DNA from: SIG607 sp045537575
GTDB taxonomy: Bacteria; Bacillota; Clostridia; Oscillospirales; Acutalibacteraceae
Direction: 5' to 3'
DNA length: 34,815 bases
NCBI GenBank assembly: GCA_045537575.1
Contig: JAZSPU010000004.1
Span: 1 to 34,815 of the forward strand
Under the pieces are notes generated by a model that saw only the letters and a list, made by a program, of their open reading frames with translations, searched no databases and was not told the origin of the DNA. How positions within the stretch are numbered: position 1 is the stretch's first letter; the number at the start of each line of letters is the position of its first letter. This document shows, piece by piece, positions 14,611 through 21,972 of this stretch. Made by a program: the position numbers and the translations under genes.

Positions 14611-17600
14611 TTAGTAAATATGTATATATTCCCTGCTGTTTTGATAAAGTCGAATATAATCAATACGGTAATCTACACCGTTTTGGGCAAAGTCCTCTAA
14701 ATTCTCGACAAAATTTTCTGCTCCTGCCCAAGTTTTATCCTCGGTAAACACCCAGTTATTTATGCAAAGATAATGATAACCGTGGAAGCAATCCATACCT
14801 AAAACGGTTTTATCAAACTCACCCGTTTCGTCAGTTATATCCACCTTCCAAATAAGTTTTGAGTCGATGTAAAAAGCCATATATTCACTTGTCCAATCAA
14901 AGCCGTAAACATGATAATCATTAGCGTCCTCAAGGTTTTCAAACTCAAAGATAGGCTTTCCGTAAAGGTAATGACCTGCTTTTCCCACGTTATGCTTACC
15001 GATAGCGGTATTTGTAAAGGTTCCGTCTGCCCTTTTATACCATTTATGAAGGGCAATGGACATAGTATCAGGGGTATCTCCCGTACCAACAATATCAATT
15101 TCGCCTAAATACTCAAAATTATTTAAGGCTGATTTATCACTTTGAGTCCAAAAGGTAGGCCAAGTACCGTGTCTTCGAGGAAGCTTTGCTCTTACCTCCA
15201 CGTAACCGTACTTAAAGGACATAATATCCTGACTTGTTACCGATTTTGCGGTTGTATAATTTTTATTACCGTCAGAGGTAAGACGTAAAACAAGCTCTCC
15301 TGTATCTTTGTCTATAAAATAGTTATCTTCACTTTCGGTAAGCAAAAGATTACTGTCTGTTGAGGTCATAGAATCAAATTTTTGAGTAAATGTGCTAACC
15401 TGAGAAATCGAACTATAATAGTCAAACTCTTCGCTCCACACTAATTTTCTGTCATCGGGGTCATCTATTTTGCCGTTTTTAACACCCTCAATAGTTCTGT
15501 TAATGGTGTCGGAATGAATTAAATGTCTATTTCCAAAACTGTCTTCGATTATGATGTATGCCTTAACCTCGATTTTTCTCAAATCGGAAAGGAAAAGATT
15601 TTTAACGTAGGTAGAAAAGGTCATAACACCTGTTTCTTGATTATACTTCCAGCACTCACTAAAATTAGAACTTTTAGTTGTTTTTAGATTTTGGGAGGCC
15701 GCATTAAAGCCTGCCGCTTCCTGCATTTTATAAGAAAGAAAACCATTTCTGTATATAAATCCACGTTCAATTACTTTAAAGATTTTGTTATCAATAGTAA
15801 TGGTTTTGCCGTCGGCTGTCTTATAATCAAAATAAAAACGCATAGCCTGACTGCCTATAGTTTTGGCTTCATCCTCTTTAAGTATTGAAGCCCCTGCAGT
15901 GTTTAATACTTTGCCAAGGTCGGTTAAAACTATATTGGTAAAGTAAAGGTTGCTGTCAGCATTTTGCAAAAGCATAAATAGGGCATTTGCGCGATTATCA
16001 TAGGTATTATAATCAACACCTGTTTCATTTTCGTCAAAGTTAGTATCCATTGGGTCTGCAGTAAAGTAGTACTCAAAATCATACCAAGTTTTACCGTCTG
16101 CTTTAATATTTTCTTTTTTAATTATGTAAGGCTGAGCATTGACTGAATTTTTAAAATTCGAAGCATCCCACCAATGAGCAGAGGCAATATCTATAGTAAT
16201 ATCCGAAGACAGTTTTTCTGCCATAAGGGAAAAGGAAAGTTTATATGTATTACCGTTTTTCGCATTTCCTACCCTTAGCATACTAAAATCGGTAAATGCA
16301 TTAATCATTTGTCCGTCTTTAAGCACAGATTTTTCATCTGCGTCAAAATAAAGCTTAGAATTTATAAATTCCTCTTTATTATCAGCAAGATAAGAAATGC
16401 TGTAATAAGTAGTATCTTTTACAGGGAAGACAGACGTTTCAGCTGTTTTTTGTCCATTTAAATTTGAATACCAAAGATTCGGTGTGGCTGATGTACTTTC
16501 CACCTTTGGTGCAGGGGTATTGGGCGCACCGTCAATTACTGTGGCAGAAAAGCCTGAATCTTTAGTATAATTTTGGTAATTAACTACCACGTTGCCCTCT
16601 TCTACTTCGTTAATTGCTACTTCTCGTATAACAACATTTGGAGTAGAAACTATTTTATAGGGATAGTAGGTAGTATCTCCCACTTTATATGAAGCATATT
16701 CCTTTCCGTCAGAGCCTAAAGCAGACTCAACACGCTGAGCCATATAGGAACTTGCCAGACAATGGATAGATAACATAGGAACAGAATTTTCAAAATCAGC
16801 GGTAGTTAAATAATAGGTGTGGGTACGTTGTTGCCCCGCTTTAACATCCTTCATATTTAAACCCGCTTTAACGTAATTATTGCTATATTCCGACGGTTCT
16901 GTTGCGTTGGCGCCTGCCTCAATTTGATTTAATTTTCTGTCTGCGCATAGATAAAGGGTAATGTTTCCTTCTTCTAGCATTTCATAGGTAATGGTTACGG
17001 CATACTTGGTATTAGGTTTAGGCACTACCGCATAGCCTTCATTATCGCGAAGAATATAATTAGAATATGCCGCCCAACCAATTTCTGTCACACTTCCCAC
17101 AGGATTATTTACAGATGAAGTAACATATCCGTTATGCTTAGCGCCCACCTGACTGTTTGCCATTTTTTCTGCAGGCTCCCAAGCATAAGCGCTACCTGTA
17201 AAGGCTCTGCCTATTAAAGCGCCGCCAGCCTCAGCACTCCAAGAGGAAAGCGCCCAGCCTGTTTCATCAACAGCAGTATCATATACTTCGTCTTTTATAT
17301 AGTTTACACCTTTAAGGTCGGGTTTACCGGTAACACCGCTATAGTTTACAGCTACACCGTCACCTACATAATCCTTATATCTTGCATAAAGATTACCTTC
17401 TGTGGTGACCTTTACATTGTTGGTAGGGTTACCGTTTTCATCGTACCATCCGATAAAGTATTTACCGTCAGGGATTATATGAGGCATGGCATTATGGGTA
17501 TATGTACTATTTTGCTCTACTCCTTCAGTAACCGTATATGTTTTACCGTATTCGTGAATAAATACTGTAGGAACTTCAACAGCTGATACCGAAAGAGGCG

Positions 17601-17661
17601 TCATTATGAAAGAAAAAATCAAAAAGACAGGAATAAAAACTTTTAAAAGATTTTTAAGCAT
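14611..17661 (-). CDS. Secreted multidomain GH16-like protein lacking the acid/base Glu
   Basis: 1016-residue exported protein. ATG 17661 is chosen because GAAAGGGA precedes it and a signal peptide follows (MLKNLLKVFIPVFLIFSFIM... SVSA, about 1-27). Next comes a Listeria-Bacteroides type repeat (about 28-95, GKYFIGWYDENGNPTNNV), then long beta-rich carbohydrate-binding-like regions. A domain at about 590-730 (QAMRFYFDYKT ... VIERGFIYRNG ... INRTIEGVKN) is shared with the other large proteins of this window. The C-terminus is a GH16 laminarinase/lichenase fold (about 737-1016, KLVWSEEFDYY to RLYQNSREYIHIY). The active-site motif is EIDIVG at 854-859: nucleophile E854 and D856 are present, but the acid/base Glu is Gly859. 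Activity is therefore doubtful; glucan binding is an alternative. Confidence 0.88.
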   Translation of the reverse strand: MLKNLLKVFIPVFLIFSFIMTPLSVSAVEVPTVFIHEYGKTYTVTEGVEQNSTYTHNAMPHIIPDGKYFIGWYDENGNPTNNVKVTTEGNLYARYKDYVGDGVAVNYSGVTGKPDLKGVNYIKDEVYDTAVDETGWALSSWSAEAGGALIGRAFTGSAYAWEPAEKMANSQVGAKHNGYVTSSVNNPVGSVTEIGWAAYSNYILRDNEGYAVVPKPNTKYAVTITYEMLEEGNITLYLCADRKLNQIEAGANATEPSEYSNNYVKAGLNMKDVKAGQQRTHTYYLTTADFENSVPMLSIHCLASSYMAQRVESALGSDGKEYASYKVGDTTYYPYKIVSTPNVVIREVAINEVEEGNVVVNYQNYTKDSGFSATVIDGAPNTPAPKVESTSATPNLWYSNLNGQKTAETSVFPVKDTTYYSISYLADNKEEFINSKLYFDADEKSVLKDGQMINAFTDFSMLRVGNAKNGNTYKLSFSLMAEKLSSDITIDIASAHWWDASNFKNSVNAQPYIIKKENIKADGKTWYDFEYYFTADPMDTNFDENETGVDYNTYDNRANALFMLLQNADSNLYFTNIVLTDLGKVLNTAGASILKEDEAKTIGSQAMRFYFDYKTADGKTITIDNKIFKVIERGFIYRNGFLSYKMQEAAGFNAASQNLKTTKSSNFSECWKYNQETGVMTFSTYVKNLFLSDLRKIEVKAYIIIEDSFGNRHLIHSDTINRTIEGVKNGKIDDPDDRKLVWSEEFDYYSSISQVSTFTQKFDSMTSTDSNLLLTESEDNYFIDKDTGELVLRLTSDGNKNYTTAKSVTSQDIMSFKYGYVEVRAKLPRRHGTWPTFWTQSDKSALNNFEYLGEIDIVGTGDTPDTMSIALHKWYKRADGTFTNTAIGKHNVGKAGHYLYGKPIFEFENLEDANDYHVYGFDWTSEYMAFYIDSKLIWKVDITDETGEFDKTVLGMDCFHGYHYLCINNWVFTEDKTWAGAENFVENLEDFAQNGVDYRIDYIRLYQNSREYIHIY

Positions 17662-17695
17662 AGCTTTCCCTTTCAACAGATAGTTTATTATCATC

Positions 17696-17724
17696 AGTAT
17701 ATCATATAAAAAAAAGATACGCAA
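17696..17724 (-). promoter_or_regulatory. Promoter of the GH16-like gene, nested in a terminator
   Basis: On the minus strand TTGCGT (17724-17719), a 17-base spacer and TATACT (17701-17696). The -35 box and spacer coincide with the right arm and T-run of the terminator of the upstream gene. Confidence 0.6.
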
Positions 17725-17742
17725 GGCTAACACCTGCGTATC
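17708..17742 (-). terminator. Terminator of the small membrane protein gene
   Basis: Read on the minus strand, stem arms GATACGCA (17742-17735) and TGCGTATC (17723-17716), extended by two G-C pairs past one bulged base, are followed by a T8 run. It lies 11 bases after the stop of the 60-residue protein gene. Confidence 0.85.
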
Positions 17743-17753
17743 GCTTTTAAAAA

Positions 17754-17936
17754 TTATTCTTCGATTTCGGCTTCTTCCTCGTCCATTTCATCAGACTCAA
17801 TAACAAGCTCTTTGATTTCGCCGTTAAGCTCTTTCTTCTTTTTAATAAGAGTAGCGATACCAACTGCAGCAGCGCCTGCGATAACAACTGCGCCTGCAGC
17901 CATTAAGATTTTTTCAGTAACTGTTAATTTTCTCAT
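17754..17936 (-). CDS. Small single-pass membrane protein with acidic tail
   Basis: 60 residues: short N-terminus MRKLTVTEK, one membrane segment (about 10-31, ILMAAGAVVIAGAAAVGIATLI), a KKKK stop-transfer cluster and a strongly acidic tail (DEMDEEEAEIEE). This resembles YtxH-like small membrane proteins in layout, but no family is certain. AGGAGG lies 11 bases before the ATG, and it has its own promoter and terminator, so it is a monocistronic gene and very likely real. Confidence 0.8.
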   Translation of the reverse strand: MRKLTVTEKILMAAGAVVIAGAAAVGIATLIKKKKELNGEIKELVIESDEMDEEEAEIEE

Positions 17937-17969
17937 AATCTATATGTCCTCCTGACATCATTTTTATTT

Positions 17970-17998
17970 ATTGTACCACAAATTATTTAAAAAATCAA
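17970..17998 (-). promoter_or_regulatory. Promoter of the 60-residue membrane protein gene
   Basis: Minus strand: TTGATT (17998-17993), 17-base spacer, TACAAT (17975-17970). The leader of about 30 bases carries AGGAGG. Confidence 0.75.
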
Positions 17999-18001
17999 TG
18001 C

Positions 18002-18601
18002 TCATTTAAAATGTAGTCTAGACCACAGCAAAATCATAACCTGAACCGGTGCGCCCAGTACGAAAAGCAACCACATATTGCTGTTTTGAGTAATAAGTAA
18101 CGTGAGATAAACGCTTGAAATTAATGACCAGCATATTATGGACGAAAGAATAATATTTAAAATACGCTTTCCCCATATACAGTTAAAAATTACCGCCACT
18201 ACTGCTGAAACCGGAACAGCATAAACGAATACCAGCCATTTTCCGTTCAGTTCGCTTAAAAAACTGTCAAAATTAAGAAAAACAATTACTGCGGCAAGCC
18301 ACACGGCAACAACGCTGATAAGCGTAATAAACAGTCTGTTGGATTTTTTACGCTTTTTGACCTCTTTACGCTCTTCTTTATAAACCTTATGGTCTCTGGT
18401 TAAAAGATAATCCACCGTAACACCGAAAAGGTCGGCGATAGCCTTTAAAACTGCTATGTCGGGAACCGATTCGCCTCTTTCCCATTTTGAAACGGCTTTA
18501 TCGGAATAGTTAAGCTTTTCAGCCAAATCGCCCTGAGTCATTAAGCGTGACTTTCTGAGAACCGTAATATTCTCTGCAATTATAGCTTTAAGTTCCTTCA
18601 A
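18002..18601 (-). CDS. XRE-family regulator with membrane-spanning C-terminus
   Basis: 199 residues. Residues about 7-62 are a Cro/CI helix-turn-helix (NITVLRKSRLMTQGDLAEKL, then NYSDKAVSKWERGESVPDIAVLKAIADLFGVTVDYLL). A highly basic linker (KEERKEVKKRKKSNR) and four hydrophobic segments to the C-terminus follow, so this is a membrane-tethered DNA-binding protein. The start codon is TTG at 18601 with AAGGAAGG seven bases upstream. Its promoter lies at 18645-18673. Such regulators usually act on adjacent genes, and the small membrane protein downstream is a candidate target or partner, which is inference only. Confidence 0.9.
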   Translation of the reverse strand: MKELKAIIAENITVLRKSRLMTQGDLAEKLNYSDKAVSKWERGESVPDIAVLKAIADLFGVTVDYLLTRDHKVYKEERKEVKKRKKSNRLFITLISVVAVWLAAVIVFLNFDSFLSELNGKWLVFVYAVPVSAVVAVIFNCIWGKRILNIILSSIICWSLISSVYLTLLITQNSNMWLLFVLGAPVQVMILLWSRLHFK

Positions 18602-18644
18602 GAGTATTCCTTCCTTTAATATTTATTAGTTAACTTTCATACAT

Positions 18645-18673
18645 ATTATATCACCGAACAACCTTTAAATCAA
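18645..18673 (-). promoter_or_regulatory. Promoter of the XRE regulator gene
   Basis: Minus strand: TTGATT (18673-18668), 17-base spacer, TATAAT (18650-18645). Confidence 0.8.
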
Positions 18674-18738
18674 GGGGTTTTTGCAAGGTTTTCTACCGAC
18701 AGTAGAGTGAAAAAACAGCCGCAAAAATCGACATTTTA

Positions 18739-18767
18739 TTGACTTTTTCGCCATTTTGTAGTATCCT
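18739..18767 (+). promoter_or_regulatory. Promoter of the E2/CAT-fold gene
   Basis: TTGACT (18739-18744), 17-base spacer, TATCCT (18762-18767). It is divergent from the XRE promoter about 65 bases away, so the regulator could control both. Confidence 0.75.
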
Positions 18768-18814
18768 ATAAGAAATGGTTGTTCATAATTTATTAATAAT
18801 AAGGAGCTTTTTTT

Positions 18815-19726
18815 ATGAGACCTGACGGTAAAAAAATAACTAATATGACAGGCGAATATGCCGTCGTTCCGCATATAATGGTTGAGCGTTGCGATTCCCT
18901 TAATTTTACTGAAATTGATATTCCTCTTGAGCCCATGCAGAAATACTTAAACGCAAAGCGTAAAGAGGGCATTTCTATGAGCCATATGGCGCTTATTATG
19001 GCGGCTTATGTAAGACTCGTGGGCGAATTTCCCTATCTTAACCGCTTTATTGTAAACAGACGTATTTACGCTAGAAAAGAACTTGCAATTTCAATGGTTG
19101 TTTTGAAAAACGATTCCGACGAGGGTACAATGTCCAAAATCAAGTGCGACCCCTCGGACACCATTTTTGATATTAACGATAAAATAAACGAATACGTTGC
19201 CAACAACCGTAAGGCCGGTGACAACAACAAGACCGATAAGCTGGTTAGCATACTTTTAAAAATTCCGGGACTGCTTTATTTCGGCGTTAAATTCTTTAAG
19301 TGGCTCGATAAACACGGTCTGCTTCCCTATTCTGTTATTGAGGCTTCTCCCTTCCACGCAAGTATGGGCATTACCAATCTTGCCAGTATCAGAACTAATC
19401 ACATTTTCCACCATATATACAACTTCGGAACAACAAGCGTATTTATGGCTATGGGTAATTCCAGAGAGGTTCCCACAAGAAAGGGCGGAGAAATTGTTTT
19501 TGAAAAATGTATGCCCTTTGGCTGTGTAATGGATGAAAGAATATGTTCCGGTCTTTACTATTCCAAGGCATTTAAACGCTTCCGCCATTTCCTTGCTCAT
19601 CCGGAGCTTTTGGAAATTAAGCCCGATGCTGAAAGTGTTACAAAGGAAACTCCCTATATTGCCGATATCAAAAAGGCAAAGGAAGAAAAACGCGCTAAGA
19701 AAAAGGCTAAAAAAGAAAAGAAATAA
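18815..19726 (+). CDS. 2-oxoacid dehydrogenase E2/CAT-fold protein without catalytic His
   Basis: 303 residues with the chloramphenicol-acetyltransferase/dihydrolipoyl acyltransferase fold: SMSHMALIMAAYVRLVGEFPYLNRFI in the N-terminal half, SPFHASMGITNLASI, and the C-terminal block MPFGCVMDERICSGLYYSKA. In true E2 and CAT enzymes this last block is D-H-R-x-x-D-G with an essential His. Here it is D240-E241-R-I-C-S245-G246, so both the catalytic His and the Asp are replaced. There is no lipoyl or E3-binding domain, and the protein ends in a Lys/Ala-rich tail (about 280-303). Databases tend to label such proteins E2 subunit; a non-enzymatic or different role is more likely. AAGGAG precedes the ATG. 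Confidence 0.85.
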   Translation: MRPDGKKITNMTGEYAVVPHIMVERCDSLNFTEIDIPLEPMQKYLNAKRKEGISMSHMALIMAAYVRLVGEFPYLNRFIVNRRIYARKELAISMVVLKNDSDEGTMSKIKCDPSDTIFDINDKINEYVANNRKAGDNNKTDKLVSILLKIPGLLYFGVKFFKWLDKHGLLPYSVIEASPFHASMGITNLASIRTNHIFHHIYNFGTTSVFMAMGNSREVPTRKGGEIVFEKCMPFGCVMDERICSGLYYSKAFKRFRHFLAHPELLEIKPDAESVTKETPYIADIKKAKEEKRAKKKAKKEKK

Positions 19727-19730
19727 GTCA

Positions 19731-19766
19731 AAGCATCTGCGAAAAACTCGCAGATGCTTTTTTAGT
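19731..19766. terminator. Bidirectional terminator between convergent genes
   Basis: An 11-base-pair stem (19731-19741 with 19749-19759, AAGCATCTGCG and its complement) has a seven-base loop. It is followed by T6 on the plus strand and, on the minus strand, by a T-poor end just after the M23 gene stop at 19762. Confidence 0.88.
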
Positions 19767-20433
19767 TAAAAAGAGAAAGAGGATCGGCATATTCACCGTT
19801 AAGCATTAGTTCAAGATGGAGATGGGGCTTATCTGCGCTTTCATTCAGTACTGTACCGATTTCGCCCAGAATTTCTTCGCTATCCACTAAATCGCCGTTT
19901 TTAACGGTAACGTTTTTAAGTCCGCAGTAGCTCAGCATTACACCGTCGCCGTGGTCAACGGTAACCACCGTTCCGTAAACTGTATTTTCATCTACACCGA
20001 TAACCGTTCCCGAAAATGCAGAAATTACCACGTTGGCATAGGAAGGAGCAATATCTACACCTGTGTGTACCCGCATATCCTTATAGGTTTCGCTGAAAAT
20101 AAGTGTATCGGGGCTAAACTCCTTTGATACCGTTCCTTCAATGGGCATAATAAAAACGGGGGGATTTGTCTCATCAGTAACGTCGGTTGCTTCGCCGTCT
20201 GAAGAAGTATCATTCATCTGAGTTTTCACTTCTTGATTTTCGTTGGGAAAAGAGGGAATTATATAGCTTTCATTATTTTCGGACTGCTGGCTTTCCTGAA
20301 TAAAGGGCTCGGGAGAACTTTTTTCCATAGCGGAATATGCGGCAACACCGATAACCGCCATACATATCGCCAAAACCACGTAAAAGCCTTTTCCCGCAAT
20401 AAATTTTGCAACCTTTGATTCATAAAACTTCAT
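19762..20433 (-). CDS. M23/LytM peptidase-domain protein, SpoIIQ-like
   Basis: 223 residues: cytosolic N-terminus, one membrane segment (about 17-34, FYVVLAICMAVIGVAAYSA), an acidic linker rich in Ser, Glu and Asn, and a C-terminal LytM domain (about 92-223). The zinc ligands are present: H123 and D127 in VHTGVD, and H206 in PHLHLEL, with the catalytic H204. The second catalytic His, normally in a Y-x-H-L context, is Gly171 (YCGL), so peptidase activity may be lost. The architecture fits SpoIIQ, the forespore half of the SpoIIQ-SpoIIIAH channel, where degenerate LytM domains are common. Other membrane-anchored M23 proteins remain possible. Confidence 0.8.
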   Translation of the reverse strand: MKFYESKVAKFIAGKGFYVVLAICMAVIGVAAYSAMEKSSPEPFIQESQQSENNESYIIPSFPNENQEVKTQMNDTSSDGEATDVTDETNPPVFIMPIEGTVSKEFSPDTLIFSETYKDMRVHTGVDIAPSYANVVISAFSGTVIGVDENTVYGTVVTVDHGDGVMLSYCGLKNVTVKNGDLVDSEEILGEIGTVLNESADKPHLHLELMLNGEYADPLSLFN

Positions 20434-20560
20434 AAAATCACCATTTTTTAATAATTTCTTTTTCTATGAAGTATTATTGACCGATATTGTTCATTGTATT
20501 CACTTAAAAAGTTAAAATTTTGTTCACAGAATGATAAAATTTATACTTTATAATAAACTC

Positions 20561-20665
20561 ATCAAAAAGGAAGCCGCAGCCTTTTTGATAAGGTTTTCCG
20601 AAAGGAAAACTCTCTCCTCAAACCCCTTTAAAATAGGCAAACACTCCGCGAAAGCGGAGTGTTTG
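20561..20665. other. Cluster of three hairpins between the M23 gene and ksgA
   Basis: Three consecutive inverted repeats: 20561-20570 with 20580-20589 (ATCAAAAAGG and complement), a short one around 20592-20610 (GTTTTCC, GAAA loop, GGAAAAC), and a perfect 12-base-pair stem 20638-20649 with 20654-20665 with a GAAA loop. The last lies 12 bases after the ksgA stop and is the likely terminator of the par-acnX-ksgA operon, though its T-run is weak. The rest of 20434-20676 shows no gene. Confidence 0.65.
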
Positions 20666-20676
20666 TCTTTCTATTA

Positions 20677-21525
20677 TTATGATAATAAATCGCTTAAACG
20701 GGCCAGTTGCTCAAAGGTAAGAGCTTCGCTTCTTACAGTCTCGCTGAGAGACAGCTCATTAAGTGCAGCAGCAATTTTTTCTTTACCTATTCCAAGAGTA
20801 TTTGAAACGGTATTGCAAAGGGTTTTTCTTCTTTGGGCAAAACAAGCCTTTACAAGAGAAAAGAAAAATTCTTCATTTTTTACGCTTACGGGCGGATTTT
20901 TTAATACGTCAAGTCTGATTACCGCCGAATCTACGTTTGGCGGAGGCATAAAGGAGTCTCTGCCTACGTCAAAAAGCTCCTGAGCATGAGCATAGTAGGC
21001 AACTGCAACCGTTACCGCGCCTGCCTGTCTGCTTCCAACCTCGGCGCAAAGACGATCTGCCGCTTCCTTTTGCACCATTACGGTTATGCTGTCAATGGGA
21101 AGCTTACTTGTCAGAAGCTTCATAATTATAGGCGAGGTTATATAGTAGGGCAAATTGGCGCATATCGAAACCCTTTTACAGTCAGAAAACTTTTCTTTAA
21201 TAAGAGCAGTTAAATCAAGCTCCATAGCGTCCCCAAAAACCACTTCGGCATTGGGATAATCTGCCAGAGTTTTAGCTAAAACGGGCTTTAAGCGGTTATC
21301 AAGCTCAATAGCAACTACTTTTTTTGCCACCTTTGCACATTCTACCGTTAAAACTCCTATACCGGGGCCTATTTCAAGGACGCCTGTTTCACCGTCAGCG
21401 GCAGACTCTGCCATAGCGGGACAGACGGTTGCGTCAATAAGAAAGTTTTGACCTAATGATTTTTTAAAGGAGAAGCCTAAGGGTGTTAAAAGCTCTTTGA
21501 CAGTTTTAATATCTGCTAAATTCAT
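20677..21525 (-). CDS. rsmA: 16S rRNA dimethyladenosine transferase
   Basis: RsmA/KsgA methylates the two adjacent adenosines of the 3' hairpin of 16S rRNA, using S-adenosylmethionine. The 282-residue length is standard. Motifs are KSLGQNFLIDATV near residue 22, the SAM-binding loop VLEIGPGIGVLTVECA near 50, and the catalytic ANLPYYITSPIIMKLL near 125. The C-terminal helical domain contains FFSLVKACFAQRRKTLCNTVSN. It starts three bases after the acnX small-subunit gene, so it is probably the last gene of an operon starting at parA. Confidence 0.97.
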   Translation of the reverse strand: MNLADIKTVKELLTPLGFSFKKSLGQNFLIDATVCPAMAESAADGETGVLEIGPGIGVLTVECAKVAKKVVAIELDNRLKPVLAKTLADYPNAEVVFGDAMELDLTALIKEKFSDCKRVSICANLPYYITSPIIMKLLTSKLPIDSITVMVQKEAADRLCAEVGSRQAGAVTVAVAYYAHAQELFDVGRDSFMPPPNVDSAVIRLDVLKNPPVSVKNEEFFFSLVKACFAQRRKTLCNTVSNTLGIGKEKIAAALNELSLSETVRSEALTFEQLARLSDLLS

Positions 21526-21528
21526 AAA

Positions 21529-21972
21529 TTATTCCACGCTTACGCTTCCGTCATCATTTACGGTTATGCTCATTCCTGTTTTTACGTACTCTAAAAACTC
21601 ACTGCCAAGGGAATCCACAACGGGCATTTTTATATCCTTTAGCCACACGTCTGCAAGTATAACGCCTGCGGCGGCAAGGGAGTCAATAGGCTCACTAAAG
21701 AGCATACAGGCAGGCTGTCTTTTCATAGCGCAGGCGCAGTAAAGCACCAATCCGCCCGTAGTAGAGCCAATAGTCATAGGAAGGCAAAGCGCCTTGCCCA
21801 CCATTTCGTGACCGTAAAGGTCGGGATTATTCTGATCACCGCAGGTGGCTTTTTTATCTCCGAACTGCAAAGCCTTCTGGAAAGAAGCAAGGGTATTAAG
21901 TCCGCCGTGGCTGACTAGTGCCTGCGCCTTTACCGTTCCGGGAGCAACAATTCTTCCTTTAAAGGTTTTCAT
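21529..21972 (-). CDS. Aconitase X small (swivel) subunit
   Basis: 147-residue DUF126-type swivelling domain of aconitase X. Visible features are RIVAPGTVKAQALVSHGGLNTLASFQ, the substrate-site segment CLPMTIGSTTGGLVLY and a C-terminal strand SITVNDDGSVSVE. In two-gene bacterial systems this subunit pairs with the large catalytic subunit encoded immediately upstream. Its ATG overlaps the large-subunit stop (TAATG), so they are translationally coupled. The complex is a dehydratase; in bacteria studied it acts on cis-3-hydroxy-L-proline, in archaea on mevalonate 5-phosphate. No proline-racemase gene lies nearby to confirm the substrate. Confidence 0.9.
   Translation of the reverse strand: MKTFKGRIVAPGTVKAQALVSHGGLNTLASFQKALQFGDKKATCGDQNNPDLYGHEMVGKALCLPMTIGSTTGGLVLYCACAMKRQPACMLFSEPIDSLAAAGVILADVWLKDIKMPVVDSLGSEFLEYVKTGMSITVNDDGSVSVE

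Noticed and set aside
20434..20520. Sporulation sigma promoter before the M23 gene (AATACAAT resembles a sigma-E -10)
   Set aside because: No convincing -35 partner at the right distance; one weak box in AT-rich DNA is not enough.
20531..20983. 150-codon plus-strand frame opposite rsmA
   Set aside because: It covers the hairpin cluster and the antisense of rsmA, has no ribosome binding site and no protein-like composition.
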